Origin: Seminavis robusta
Lineage: Eukaryota > Bacillariophyta > Bacillariophyceae > Naviculales > Naviculaceae
Length of the DNA stretch: 54,298 nt
Direction of reading: 5' to 3'
Assembly: GCA_903772945.1 (NCBI GenBank)
Contig: CAICTM010000659.1
Coordinates: forward strand, 1-54,298
The notes below the pieces were generated by a model. It was not told where the DNA came from and made no database searches. It saw only the letters and a list, made by a program, of their open reading frames with translations. Position numbers and translations under genes: made by a program. Shown piece after piece: positions 1-10,383 of this stretch. How positions within the stretch are numbered: position 1 is the first letter of the stretch; the number at the start of each line of letters is the position of its first letter.

Positions 1-1332
1 GTGGACTTGCTGCTGAGTAGAAATAGCCCCATGAGTGTCTACAACCGTTCCTCTGTGGGTGTTTGACCGATGAAAGTCAACAAGGCATGCCTACTCGCAG
101 CAATGCTTGAATGCCTTCTACGGCACTATGGTAGTTAGCCTACTATACTACCGTGAGTTCCGGAAGACGATGGTGCGGAACGGATTTAAGATTAATCCTT
201 ACGACCCATTTGTAGCCAACAGAATGGTGTACGGCAAGCAACAAACAGCCTGCTGGCATGTAGACGACTGTATGCTTAGCCACAAGGACTCTAAGGTTAA
301 CGACCAGCTGTTCCAAGTGCTTCGTGATGATTACGAAAGCATATTCGAGGTCGGCACTTGAGAGATGACGGTGAGCCGAGGAAAGGTCCACACGTATCTT
401 GGCATGACCATAGACTTCACGACGAAGGGTCAATGCAACGTATCATATCGATGTACAAGTACGTTGATGAAATCCTGGAAGCCTTCGAGAAGGCATCGCC
501 AGAGGAAGGGGGTACGAAAACTAGAAGTAGTGCAGCCCCGAAAGACCTATTCACAGTAGACGAATCCTGCAAGAAGCTCCCAACGAGCAAGGCAGACACC
601 TTTCACAGCCTGGTGGCTAAGGTGTTATTCGCTACGAAGAGAGCCCGACCAGACACAGGTACGGCGATATCGTTCCTCACGACTAGAGTCAAGGAACCAG
701 ATAGGCACGATTGGGATAAACTAGTCCACCTCATGCAGTACATTAGATGTACTAGAAAACTACCATTAGTTCTCAAAGCCGACGGAAGTGGCATATTGAA
801 ATGGTATGTTGATGGTTCTTTCGCAGTCCATCCAAACATGAGGGGTCATACCGGAGGTGGTTTGACCATGGGCACCGGTTACCCATTATCGACTTCGACG
901 AAACAGAAGTTGAACACGAGAAGCTCAACTGAGAGTGAACTCGTAGCAGTTGATGACCTGATGCCATCGATCCTTTGGACGAGGCAGTTCCTTCGGGAGC
1001 AAGGCTATGTAGTTAAAGAAACTATAGTCTATCAGGACAACAAGAGTGCCATCCTTCTAGAGAAGAACGGCAAAGCTTCTAGTAGTAAACGAACGAAGCA
1101 CATCAACATTAGGTACTTCTTTGTGAGCGACAGAGTCGCAAAGAAGGAGATCAGTGTGGACTGGTGTCCAACTGATGATATGGTTGCGGACTTCTGGACG
1201 AAGCCGAACCAAGGTCGACTGTTCAAACAGAACGTGGACAAGTTGATGGGTGTTGTGGAACACTCAGAGCCAGGGCACTCAGAAGGAGGGTCACGGTCGG
1301 ACAAGAAGGTCCGTTCAAAGAAGGAGCGCTAA
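1..1332 (+). mobile_element. Ty1/copia retrotransposon, 3' part of pol (reverse transcriptase end + RNase H), broken
   Basis: The reading frames encode the end of a copia reverse transcriptase (WHVDDCMLSHKD at about 260-300, fitting the YVDD-like catalytic box region, here HVDD) followed by a typical copia RNase H: YVDGSFAVH near 805, a TRSSTESELVA box near 917-950, YQDNKSA near 1030 and a KHINIRYFFV box near 1098. The order RT then RNase H next to the LTR fits Ty1/copia, not gypsy. The copy is broken. In the RT frame there is a stop at 359-361, and the homology then moves to another frame around 440-455. The 5' part of the element (gag, integrase, 5' LTR) lies outside the window. Diatom CoDi elements are the likely group, by inference only. 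Confidence 0.9.
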
Positions 1333-1391
1333 GCGGAGTAAGTAAGTAAGCATGGTCGACGACTAGGACAAGCTCGACGACCACAGGAGTG

Positions 1392-1535
1392 TGTTGGGGA
1401 TTCGCGATTAGGGATTCAACCTGTACCTCTGTACTAGAATTTGATGCCAGTAGCAAAAGCTGGTAACCCACCCACTTTTTCAGTAGTATCTCAATAGACA
1501 ACAGTAACAACTAAGAGAGCTTAGAGCAACTAACA
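1392..1535 (+). repeat. Putative 3' LTR of the copia element
   Basis: A segment beginning TGTTGGGGATTCG and ending GCAACTAACA lies 59 bp after the pol stop. It has the TG...CA ends expected of copia LTRs, and a purine-rich stretch (CACAGGAG) precedes it. At 144 bp it is short. Only one LTR is in the window, so the ends are inferred rather than proven by comparison. The 5 bases after it (CTGGT) would be the target-site duplication. Confidence 0.5.
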
Positions 1536-1768
1536 CTGGTTGCTTGAACCAAACTTCCATTGCCATCTTTCACCATGGGTGGATTCTTCACACCATCACA
1601 GTAGTCCTTGTAATGTTGATTTACCTGCTTGTTGACTGAGCCAAGGTAGGCATACTGCCCCATTCCCAAGCAAGGGAGGATGTTATTGACCCAAATGTCC
1701 TTTGCTTCCCACAAGGAGTGTGGCGACAACTTCTGCTTCTTACCAGTGGTCTCACGGGTGGAAGTCAT
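1511..1768 (-). pseudogene. N-terminal fragment of a diatom ankyrin-repeat-type protein, cut by the LTR
   Basis: On the minus strand an ATG at 1768 opens a frame reading MTSTRETTGKKQK, then LWEAKDIWVNNILPCLGMGQYAYLGSVNKQ and YCDGVKNPPMVK. This F-box-like head, with a 'LP-GMGQYAF-GVN' core, is what I recall as the N-terminus of large ankyrin-repeat proteins in pennate diatoms. The similarity stops at the LTR boundary (about 1536) and the frame closes at 1511 inside LTR sequence. The ankyrin repeats themselves would lie on the far side of the retrotransposon, beyond the left edge of the window. The gene therefore looks interrupted by the insertion. Confidence 0.6.
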
Positions 1769-1813
1769 GGTGCATAACTGTCGTTTGAGCTTGGTGTTGA
1801 TAAGACGGACCAA

Positions 1814-2060
1814 AGTAAATGGTTCAGGAGAGAGCGGATGCTAAGCTGAGGGCAGTGAGCCAGAAGGGAGCCAAGGGTTTTGGTTGGGCGTCAGGGTCAA
1901 TGCAGTATTCTGCCAACCCAGCAGAGCTGTTGGTCCCGGTATCCAATGATCGGATCGGCATTGGACCGTCCATTGGTTGGAGCTCCCGCAATGACTCGTC
2001 ACTCCAAAGACCGAGGATGGGGTGATCTTGCTATCATAGCTTGGATGCTGAAAATGAAGG
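1814..2060. other. Upstream region of the ankyrin fragment, nothing recognised
   Basis: Short unassigned DNA between the ankyrin fragment and the dispersed repeat. The open frames here have no recognisable protein features. Confidence 0.4.
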
Positions 2061-2850
2061 TCCTATCACCGCTATAGTGCCGAAGCACTCACTGGCGATT
2101 CATCGAGCCCTGGACTCATCGCATGCTGGACCACTTGAGGCCCCTCTTCAATCCTCTATCGGGCTGGGTCTGCCTCTTCGCAAGTTGCACACATGCTCTG
2201 TCGATGATAAAACCAACTCTTATCACGGTGCGGGCCTTTGTGAGGACTCGGCTCGGCTCGTCGCTTGCTGGACCGATTGAGCAAGTTACGGGTTTGTCCA
2301 TGCGACCTCTTACGACCATAGTGGCTGAGATTGCGTACCGTGCACATGCAGTCTCTGTGGACCTGGACTTTTTGGCAGGGGGGAGAGATCGCAATCCCAG
2401 GTTGGGTGATGATGGCTTGGCTGAGATCTAAAGATGTTCAAGTTTCTGTAACGGTATCACACCCAATACTACTTCCGCCCATCACACATTACACTACTGC
2501 TAGCTACGGTTGGTTTCATTTATAATAAAAACAAAATAGGCAACAAACTTAAAAATTCTTTAAAAGATGCATGTCCGTACCAATGCTGCGAAACCAGGAG
2601 GTCTGCTGATCTTCCGAAGCAAGCGACAATATGCATCATGTTACACTTGCTATTCATCAGCATCATCGTTGTCATCATCGCGTTGAATGAAGCCGGAACG
2701 TCACCGGGACTCTTAAAAATTTCTTTGACATAATATATGCGAGGCTAGCTACGGGTAGCGAAGAGGCATCTTGAAGCAGCATTTTCTTACCTGGTAATCT
2801 CCAATCTCCAACCACACATCATTGCAGGCTACATGTACTCGAATAGGCTA
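2060..2850. repeat. Dispersed repeat, copy 1 (related to 10300-11040)
   Basis: Reading the two stretches side by side gives a long co-linear but diverged match. Shared blocks include GTGCCGAAGCA followed by CACTGGCGATTCATC, GACTCATCGC, TTGCTGGACC, a TTACGGG block, AGAGATC(G/A)CAA(T/C)CCC, TTCTGTAACG, and GCGAAGAGGCATCTTGAAGC. The 10.3-11.0 kb copy leads into an intact small-protein gene on the minus strand. This copy retains only the decayed 3' end of that gene. Confidence 0.75.
2640..2850 (-). pseudogene. Decayed 3' remnant of the small acidic protein gene (see 10893-11330)
   Basis: Minus-strand translation gives fragments such as KMLLQDASS-like and SPGDVPAS in the same order as KKMPLQDASS and SPGDISTS of the intact 145-aa protein at 10893-11330. 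Several stops and frame changes separate them, and the N-terminal two thirds are absent. It is a pseudogene fragment carried by the dispersed repeat. Confidence 0.55.
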
Positions 2851-3529
2851 CAGGTAGAAAAAGACTACGATCTGTACTGTGAGCACCAAAGGAAGAAAGA
2901 GCATTCGAGACGTTTCATTAGACTAATTGTAGTCTACAGTCTACAGTGATACCGGTACGTAGAGCTTACCTAGGAAGTTGAGTCTTAAATCAGAGTGAGC
3001 CATTCTACTCGTGCATTAAAAAACACCGCCAAATAGACTACTCTATAAATCCGCAAGACTTTTCTAGATTAGACTATGTCTACTTTTCCACTTTCGACCA
3101 CCTATTTTAAAAGTCACTCCGCGACTCTGCTACATGAGCTTCATAGTCGTACCGTACGTACGTGACCTCGTACGTGTATATGTAGTCATTTATTTCATGT
3201 TAGCACCAGTTCACCTCACATATAGCTAGCTATCCAGCAAGTCCACTATCGGCGTTAATCCTCATCGGCAGTGTTCTATAATGGCCATCCACGCCAGTCA
3301 AGCAGTCTTCGCCAATGCCAGGGCACCAGTCTTCTCTGGTACCATCAACCAATCTTCCCTTGGTTTGCCCCCGCCCACCAGCTTTCCCATCAATTTTCCA
3401 ATATGACCCTGGTCCCCAATGGCTTCACCGTCCCTCCAGACAATTTTGGACTCATAATTTGGATTTCTTTCCGCATTATCCTCCTGAAGCACTAGACAAC
3501 CATGCAATACTTCCCAACATATCATCACC
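2851..3529. other. Intergenic region
   Basis: AT-rich DNA with short palindromic words (CGTACGTACG near 3160) upstream of the CTLD/VWD gene. The open frames at 3271-3533 carry no recognisable domain and probably lie in its promoter or 5' UTR. Confidence 0.5.
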
Positions 3530-5502
3530 ATGAAATTCTTTGGCCCCGCCCTTCTTTTAGAGTTTTGGTCTTTCCAGTGTCCAAGCCACAGATGTCTCCT
3601 TCACATTTCCAAAGGCCCAATCTAATCAGCTTGTGTCTGGCTTCTGTGCCATGGGAGCTTCTATGGTTTCAGCAACCTGCAATTATCCAAACATGTCGTA
3701 CACACTCATCCAAGATACCTTTGGCAATGGCGTACAGGCCTTCGCAGACCGAGACAACCAGTACGGTAGAGTCAGTGGTGAAGCTATGTGTGAGGGTGGA
3801 CGTTACTTGCAACCACTAGAGTACAAGGTGAGTGTGTGTAAGGGTGTGAAGATCATTGAAGCATATGTTTCAAGGCACAGCGTATATAGAACGAAAGGAA
3901 ATTCTCATGCCTCAACGTATCTTCTTTTTACCATACAAATAGCACGCGAGACGTGGGAGTAAGATTGTCCTGAAGGCAACTCCCAAGGCTGGCAAGCAGG
4001 TTACCGTCTGTGCCTTTTTAAAGGTCGCCCACCGGGGCGTAGGATGGGATGACACTCTGCTTCAAAGCGGTTTTTCCGAGTCAGGAGATTTCAGAATTGT
4101 CTATGAAACTGGAGGTATAATATTAATGAGCTACTGCAAGGTCATTACCGGAGATGAAGTTGCTGCTCCTCTTCCAGAGAGTGTTTGCGCCAGTGGCACA
4201 CTTGCAACCAATGGGCACTTCTATGAGGTGGCTCAGTACGTAAGGGGAACCATGACTTGGCACGAGGCCAAGGCCACGGCAGAAGCAAAGACTCATTGTG
4301 GCAAGAGTGGCCACTTGGTCACCATTACTTCCAAGGGTGAGAGTGACCACGTGAACGGACTAATTTCCGCAGAGACTTGTCCACGCGAAGAACGAGCTAT
4401 TCTTCAGACTTGGATTGGCTTGACAGATGCTGAAGAATATGGCTACAAGGAAGGCACAATTGGGTGGGTCACCGGTGAGCCCTTCGAGTTTGAAAACTGG
4501 TGCCCCGGTGAACCAAACGCTTCTGGCCGCTCCCATGACTTTGCAGAAATCAATTTTTCCACGAGCTATGGTGCATGCTGGGACGATGCCGCAGGTCAAG
4601 AAAATGTTGGGGACTCCAATGATAAGTATGTGATTGAGTATCCTTGCGAGCCAGAAGCACCGGATGGCGGAGATGACAAAAGTGGCATGACAGACATAGC
4701 GTACACCAAGGGGGATCCACATTTCAAAACGTTTGGAGGAGAGCTGTATGACTTTCACGGAGAGTGTGATCTTGTCTTGCTTCACAACCCCGACTTTGCC
4801 AATGGTTTGGGCATGGACATCCACATTCGTACAAAGATGGAGTCCTTCTGGAGCTCCATTGAGTCCGCTGCCATCAAGATTGGAGACGAGATCATGGAAA
4901 TTGCCGCTGACCCCAAGGCCAAGGAATGGCTTTGGTTCAATGGGAAGGAGGTAACTTCTGACTTGCCAGCTGGAACGTGGGGAAGGCAACAGTTAGGTGG
5001 ATTCTTGGTTCGCTACAAGGAGTCTACAGTGCGAGCAGGCCTCATCCGAGACGCGGATATCTACTTTGTAGGATCAAAGGAAAAATTGATCTTCAAGGCC
5101 TTCAAGAGCTTCATTCGCATTGATGTCGACTGGAAACACTCTGAGAACTACAAGAATGCTGTAGGATTGTTGGGATCCTATTCGCACCAAGGAGAGCGCT
5201 TGGGTCGTGATGGCCAATTTATCAAAGATACGAACACCTTTGGGCTGGACTGGCAAGTGATTCCCGAAACGGATGGATCTCTCTTCCATTCGTATGAGGG
5301 CGCTGTTGTGAACCAGAAGTGTATCATGCCTGCTTCGTATGAAGGGTCAACTGCTCTTCGTGGCCGCCGTTTGGGCACTTCGTCTGTGGACGAAGGTGTG
5401 GCGGAGAAGGCTTGCAACCATTTGTTGGACCCTGATGAGAAGAAGGCGTGTGTCTTTGATGTGGTTGCCACTCAAGATTTGAGCCTGGCCAGCACCTGGT
5501 AA
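3530..5502 (+). CDS. Secreted C-type lectin-like + von Willebrand factor D-like protein (2 exons, frameshift near the signal peptide)
   Basis: The ATG at 3530 opens MKFFGPALLL, a signal-peptide-like start. The mature reading (SSVQATDVSFTFPKAQ...) continues in a different frame from about 3560, so a 1-nt gain or 2-nt loss separates signal and body. The body runs to 3827, a GT-AG intron spans 3828-3942, and exon 2 is 3943-5502. Exon 2 carries a C-type lectin-like domain at about 4190-4645 (WIGLTDAEEYG, GEPFEFENWCPGEPN, ACWDD and a closing EYPCE), fitting a long-form CTLD with a WND-like region. A VWD-like domain follows at about 4700-5300 (GDPHFKTFGGELYDFHGECDL). It probably acts outside the cell in adhesion or carbohydrate recognition, by inference. 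The frameshift could be a real null allele or an assembly indel. A shorter product could start at the in-frame ATG at 4126, but that would lack a signal peptide. Confidence 0.8.
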
Positions 5503-5580
5503 TGCGAAGCAATGAGGATGGATGTGTTATGAAGAACAACAAACGAAATTGTAAATAGACAGGACTAGACTTTTTGGCCA

Positions 5581-5645
5581 GACTGAATAAACCACTTGCA
5601 AGAAACCTCATTATGTCCTGGCTCTTGTGGGGTATCCCGCTGCAT
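5581..5645 (+). repeat. Stray copy of the 5' coding end of the receptor cyclase gene
   Basis: About 60 bp here (ACTGAATAAACCACTTGCAA, AACCTCATTATGTCCTGG, then CTCTTGTGGGGTAT) match the signal-peptide region of the gene at 11959 with few changes. The copy has lost the start ATG context and runs into unrelated sequence, so it is a dead fragment. Confidence 0.8.
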
Positions 5646-6298
5646 CGAATGATTTGATTCGATTCCATATCCAGGGTCCCTTTCCGGTACAAGAACTCCC
5701 GTAGAACTCCCGCTGTCAACGGTAGCAGATGGTGACTGGTCTGGGTCGCTGTCTCCTCTTTGCTAGCAAGCAAAGTGGTCTGATCCTTACTCGGTGGTGC
5801 TTGGCTACAGAAGTACTTGGCTTAGCATTGCTATTCTTCGGGCCCGCCACCTTTGCATCTGTGGCTCTCTGGTCTCCCTGCTGACGCAATAGATGTAATG
5901 AGCTTGGTACCATGGTTCCCCGGATCTGGGATGCCGAGGTTCACATGCCCTGTTCCGCTAATCTTGACCCCCTTATTACTCCCCAAAACGTCCCAATTTC
6001 TTCCTTTCTCCCCCCCCCAATGACCCCCTACCGTACTCTCCTGTGTTTCGCCACCACGATGCCCTGTTTGCCAAGCGTGGCCCCCCGGATCCTTTTTATC
6101 CATCTATTCAGTTTTTTTTTGATGGCACAGTCATACAGACACTATCTCCGATTGCCTTGCCCAATTGACTTGGGTGTCTTTGCATTGATGTACCACTATA
6201 TAACTATAGCCCAATAGAAGGTACGACTATACCGGCACTGCCACTGATTCTGCACTCACATCGTTCGAGCGCAAGCTATCATTAGACTAGAAGATAAG
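5646..6298. other. Intergenic region upstream of the CRAL-TRIO-like gene
   Basis: No gene recognised. It has a C-rich run at 6011-6018, a T run near 6113-6120 and a TATA-like word (ACTATATAACTATAG) near 6193, about 100 bp upstream of the 6299 start, which may belong to that gene's promoter. Confidence 0.5.
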
Positions 6299-7174
6299 AT
6301 GAATGATAATCAACCTGCTCTAGATGATGATGACGGAAATGGCAATCCCGCGCCGATACCCCACAATGACCATGGCAATAACTCGGATTCTAGTCGAATG
6401 GAATTAGACCAGCAAGAACGACGACGAGCCCTGGATCTGAAAGAGGCAGTGGAAGCTTGCTCCGATCTGGATAATCTGTCCGATTTTTGGTATGCTCAGG
6501 TCGCCATTGTCGACAAGGACTTGAGTTTGGAAGAGTCACTGGAGAGGATCCATGATCTGCAAACGTTTCGACGGGAACACGATATTCTCGAGAACCTGGA
6601 AGATGCCAAGAAGAGCCTCTTCTTGTTCAATCAGACTCACCGTGGCCATATTATGCATTTCGGCTACAGCGATCCACATCAGAGCTATCTGGTTACCTTT
6701 GATTTGATCAAGTTTGACACCCATGCCCTAAGATTACGGAGAGGGATCAAAAACTTGGCATCAGGAAGCTACTACCTGCACCATACATTCAGTCCAGACT
6801 TTGCAGCCATCCGACAGGGAGTCATTTTTGTTGTGGAGTGCGGGGGGTATATCTGGAAAGCTCCCGGCATGTTGACGGCTCATCTCCTTCACAATGGCGG
6901 CATCCCGGATGCCCATGCCATTTATCCATTTTACTGGAAGAGCTTCAAAGTTTGTAATGCGGGAGTTTTGGTCAACATTTTAGTATCCACGTTCCGGCGT
7001 ATTCTACCAAATCGACTCTCTGCCAAGTTTGAGCTGGGATGTCAGACAGACATACGCCTGGATCAAATCTGCTTGGTCCCCGATGAAGAAGAGGCATTAA
7101 AACGTCTCGATTATAACATGGCGGAGGCTCTTCAGATGAGGTACCAAAATGAAGCCACTTTTTGCCTGGAGTAG
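6299..7174 (+). CDS. CRAL-TRIO-like lipid-binding domain protein
   Basis: A single uninterrupted frame of 291 codons from an ATG preceded by AAGATAAG. The first 40 residues are acidic and asparagine/histidine-rich and probably disordered. Residues about 125-255 resemble a CRAL-TRIO fold: a strand GVIFVVECGGYIW, then HLLHNGGIPDAHAIYPFYWKSFKVCNAGVLVNILVSTFRRILPNRLSAKF, which matches the family pattern 'G..vi.D..g', 'yPerl....ivN.p..f...w...kp.l..kt..Ki'. These proteins bind hydrophobic ligands such as phosphoinositides or tocopherol and act at membranes. No ligand can be named here. There are no introns, unlike its neighbours. Assignment is by pattern only. Confidence 0.6.
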   Translation: MNDNQPALDDDDGNGNPAPIPHNDHGNNSDSSRMELDQQERRRALDLKEAVEACSDLDNLSDFWYAQVAIVDKDLSLEESLERIHDLQTFRREHDILENLEDAKKSLFLFNQTHRGHIMHFGYSDPHQSYLVTFDLIKFDTHALRLRRGIKNLASGSYYLHHTFSPDFAAIRQGVIFVVECGGYIWKAPGMLTAHLLHNGGIPDAHAIYPFYWKSFKVCNAGVLVNILVSTFRRILPNRLSAKFELGCQTDIRLDQICLVPDEEEALKRLDYNMAEALQMRYQNEATFCLE

Positions 7175-7374
7175 TCTAAGTGAGCACGTCACTTCTATTC
7201 CGCATGGACATTGCTTTGCTACAGAAAACATGAATCACCTGGTATGCGACACATCCAGTGATCTTAGTGGTACGGAAACCCAACTACAGGATGAATTATT
7301 CAAGGAGCACGAGTGACAACAGACTTCTGTACCTCAGTCCGCATCCAAGAAGACCAGCTACAGCAGTTCACTTA
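7175..7374. other. Short intergenic region
   Basis: Tail-to-tail spacer between the CRAL-TRIO-like gene and the METE relic. Nothing recognised. Confidence 0.4.
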
Positions 7375-9857
7375 TCAATGGCAACCATTCAGCTTGGATC
7401 GAACAGACTTTGTGGCCGTCACCATGTTCTGTAGGGCCGCAATGGTTTCGGGCCATCGGGGTTGACCGTCAACTGATCGGCCGGCAGGGTCGTCAGAAAG
7501 CTTTCTATTTTGTCTTGAATCAAAAGCCGTGGGAGGGACCGCGGGCGAATGAATGAATGTCGGAAATGCCAGGACCCAAACCCTTGGTGTAGCCCAACCG
7601 ACTGGTAGAAAGCACGAAGGGTGGCATCGTTGCTGCGGGGATTTTCAATCGAGTTGACGTCCGTGTCCATGCGATCAGTGGCTTCCATGCAATCGGAAAA
7701 TTCACAGTAGCACCTGGGGTTACAGTAAGAAGCAACGTCACAGCAAAACAAATTGCATCAGCGAAAGAAACAAGATGAAAACAAGAAACATGCACTCACT
7801 TCGCATACATGTGGTTATGAATCTGAGTGATACTGGCAGCACCGCTGGTGGAAAGATGACAGGCATCCACCGCCCACTCGAGATACTCTTCCTGGCGAGC
7901 ATTTCGCATAGGCATGCCCTAACGCAACGCTGGCTCGTCCACTTGAATCACGCTTTCTCCAGATCAAAAATTTCCTCTCTCAGGGCCAAGGCAATTTTGC
8001 AAGGCTTGCTGTATCCGAGACAGATCAGCTCGAGGAAACGACCAGTTCAGAATCGTAATGGGGCCAGTCAGCATCCCCATGACGGGCTTGCCAGTCAACG
8101 ATTGCGCCACTAGATATTCCCGAACTGTCATTGGGGGGGGCGGGAAATGTCGGCCCAAAAGATCGGAGGACGAACGCACCGCGAGCCAAACGATTGCACC
8201 CAGTCATTGGTGGAAAACACCATACCATCCATTTGCTGAGCGAAGAATTCGACCATGACCGTACGTTCCGGTTCTCCGTGCACCACAATAAATGTCCAAA
8301 TCCAGCCCCTCTTGAATGCCAATCAGAAGGGCAATCTGTTGATCAAATGGCCTTTTCGTATTCAGACTGAGTAATCGTGCCCTTTTTGAGCTTGTATCGG
8401 ATTCTGCGAATTTCGGCGCGGTTTGGGGGAAAGAACCAATCGTTGTGGTGGGCAGCACGGGCAGTCTCTTCAGCTTCTGGGCACGACGAGCTTCACGGGG
8501 CGACAATAATCGTTCGGCGTCAGCTGGTTCAGGCGATCCAAAACTGTGGCGTTCCTTTTGTAGCCTTGGAGTAGGCCTCCCAATCCGCTGCTACGGTACA
8601 GTGCTCATGAGCTTCGGGTTATCTCCACGAAAATACGCCGCCAAGGTTTGGACTTCGGCCAATTTTTCCTTGCCAAACGTTAACACACGACCGGCGGGAT
8701 GCTTTTGCAATGCTTCCTCGCACTCCATGGTCCGTGGCACATACTGAAGAGACGCGGCGGGCTGGATGCAAACATCGGACAGGCCAAGCCGAATCAGTTC
8801 CTGCCAGATTTGTTCGACTTTTTCGGGGAGCATCTTCCAGATACTTCGGCTGTAGATCAACCCGGCGCCGAGCGTCTTGGTCTTTGGGAAGCCTGCAGCC
8901 TTCAAAAGCTGCAAGTTGTCGCCACGGATAAAATCCAACGAAACCTTGGAGATCTCCTTCAGACCCATCCGCCACTTCCAGCTCTTTTCCGAGCCAATGC
9001 CCTCAAAGTAAGTGACCATGACAATGCTGACGCCAACTGCTCCGGTCAGAATGCTGGGATACGCTTGCTGGAACAACGACAAAAGCTTATCCTCTGCCAG
9101 GACAAAGGCCGGCTCGTGGATCTGCACTTTCTTGACTCCTAAGGTCGCAATCTTACGCATCAAACCTAGATTACAAGAGGAAGAAACATCCACTCAGTGG
9201 CAACAGGACCAAGGCGAAACTCGTCTACATGACGATTCCTTCTTGTTTCTGGATCTCACCTGGTACAGAGGCAGGATCTTCGTCAACAGGTTGAAGCGGG
9301 AAATGTCTTCTTGTCCAGTGGCACCATATGTGCAGAAACGAACAAAGGTGACGGGTCCGAGCACGACTGCTGTGGCCTGGTCCCCCCCCCCCACCGCACC
9401 CAGGCCGCGTTTGACGGCGGCCAAGTACGACGAAAAGTCGGACTTGGAGAGGGCGCAGTCGACCTCTGGCACAATAGTGGTAGTTGGCGTCAAACCGGTT
9501 GCGCCATCCCAACCACGAGTGATTGCGAACATCCGATCCACCCCCGGCTTCATGTGCGCAAAGCGCTCGGGGACTGTCGGTGCAACATAATATACTGTCA
9601 GCTTCTAGCAAGAGGCTGGAGCAGAACCAAGAAAAGATCTCGAGACAACAAGAATGACTTGCTAACTCCAAGCCGCTCGGCCCACTGCAAGACAAGATCT
9701 TTCATGACATGGTCGCCGACGGTGATGGACTCAATGCGATTGTCCAACTGAAGCTTCCACCAAGATCCTGCAGGTTGTTGGCCACCTTCAGAAGTTCCTC
9801 TTTCGGAATGGCACCCTTCCAGTACTTCTCCATGGCAAACTTGAGCTCCCGGTTGGG
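7375..9857 (-). pseudogene. METE: Cobalamin-independent methionine synthase (METE) pseudogene with retained introns
   Basis: Minus-strand frames spell out METE from GPNRELKFAMEKYWKGAIP (near 9855-9800) through [121 protein letters not shown] and DTDVNSIENPRS. Three GT-AG introns remain recognisable: about 9574-9666, 9166-9259 and 7714-7799. The gene is dead. The first residues are missing, homology changes frame at least six times, a stop (TAG, 7919-7921) replaces the Glu of ALREG, the NYHY motif is out of frame, and the C-terminal zinc-cysteine box (NPDCG.KTR in the family) is deleted to NPDGPKP. Functional METE makes methionine from homocysteine and methyl-tetrahydrofolate without vitamin B12. 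The 5' end abuts ankyrin sequence. Confidence 0.92.
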
Positions 9858-10383
9858 CCCATGCATCCATGGGCTCTAGCCCACTGCAAAACACTGAAGT
9901 GTCCACAAGAAGCAGCCATAGCGTGAACAGCCCTCTTCATGGGCATATTGTAGGATTTCCAAATAGCCTCCTTCGGCAACAGCAGCACATGTTGCTACAC
10001 GCCAGGGACAACCGTTCATGGGCATACTCCAGTACGAGAAGATGGCCATACTTGGATGCCATGGCACAGGTTGTTGCATCCCAAGAAATGCCACAGGAAA
10101 TCAAGAAAACGAGAACATCCACTTGCCCACCGGCAGTGGCCATTGCACATGCCTCTTCATTGAATGAACAACCATTGCCATGGGCCCATGAGAGGCAGGT
10201 TACATGGCCACCTTGCACGCCAAAGACCGGTGGGGTGCTTGGCTGGTAAACGTGTACCTGGGAGAGCCCAAGGAAGATGAAAGTCCAATCCGTTATAGTT
10301 ATCAAAAGGTGCCGAAGCAACACTGGCGATTCATCTTTTTGAGCACTGGACTCATCGCTTGCTGGCTTGAGGCACCAATTCAA
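9858..10383 (-). pseudogene. Ankyrin-repeat gene remnant, frameshifted
   Basis: Minus-strand fragments have the diatom ankyrin pattern 'C..AA.GGHL.vLqwArehGCpW': TCAAVAEGGYLEILQYAHEEGC, AASCGHFSVLQWARAHGC, ACAMATAGGQVDVL and TTCAMASKYGHLLVLEYAHE. They lie in three different frames, so at least two frameshifts are present, and no complete frame or start exists. The last repeat (ARAHGCM) runs directly into METE sequence (GPNRELK) at about 9857, giving a chimeric junction between two dead genes. Confidence 0.75.

Noticed and set aside
143..967. Minus-strand ORFs opposite the copia pol
   Set aside because: They are antisense to clear RT/RNase H coding sequence and have no domain of their own.
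4360..4989. 209-codon minus-strand ORF
   Set aside because: Lies antisense within the CTLD/VWD exon, whose frame is supported by domain motifs.
7714..9666. Frame breaks in METE considered as extra introns
   Set aside because: Only three breaks have GT-AG borders of normal length; the others are shifts of 1-2 nt, an in-frame TAG, or lost motif residues, which introns cannot explain.
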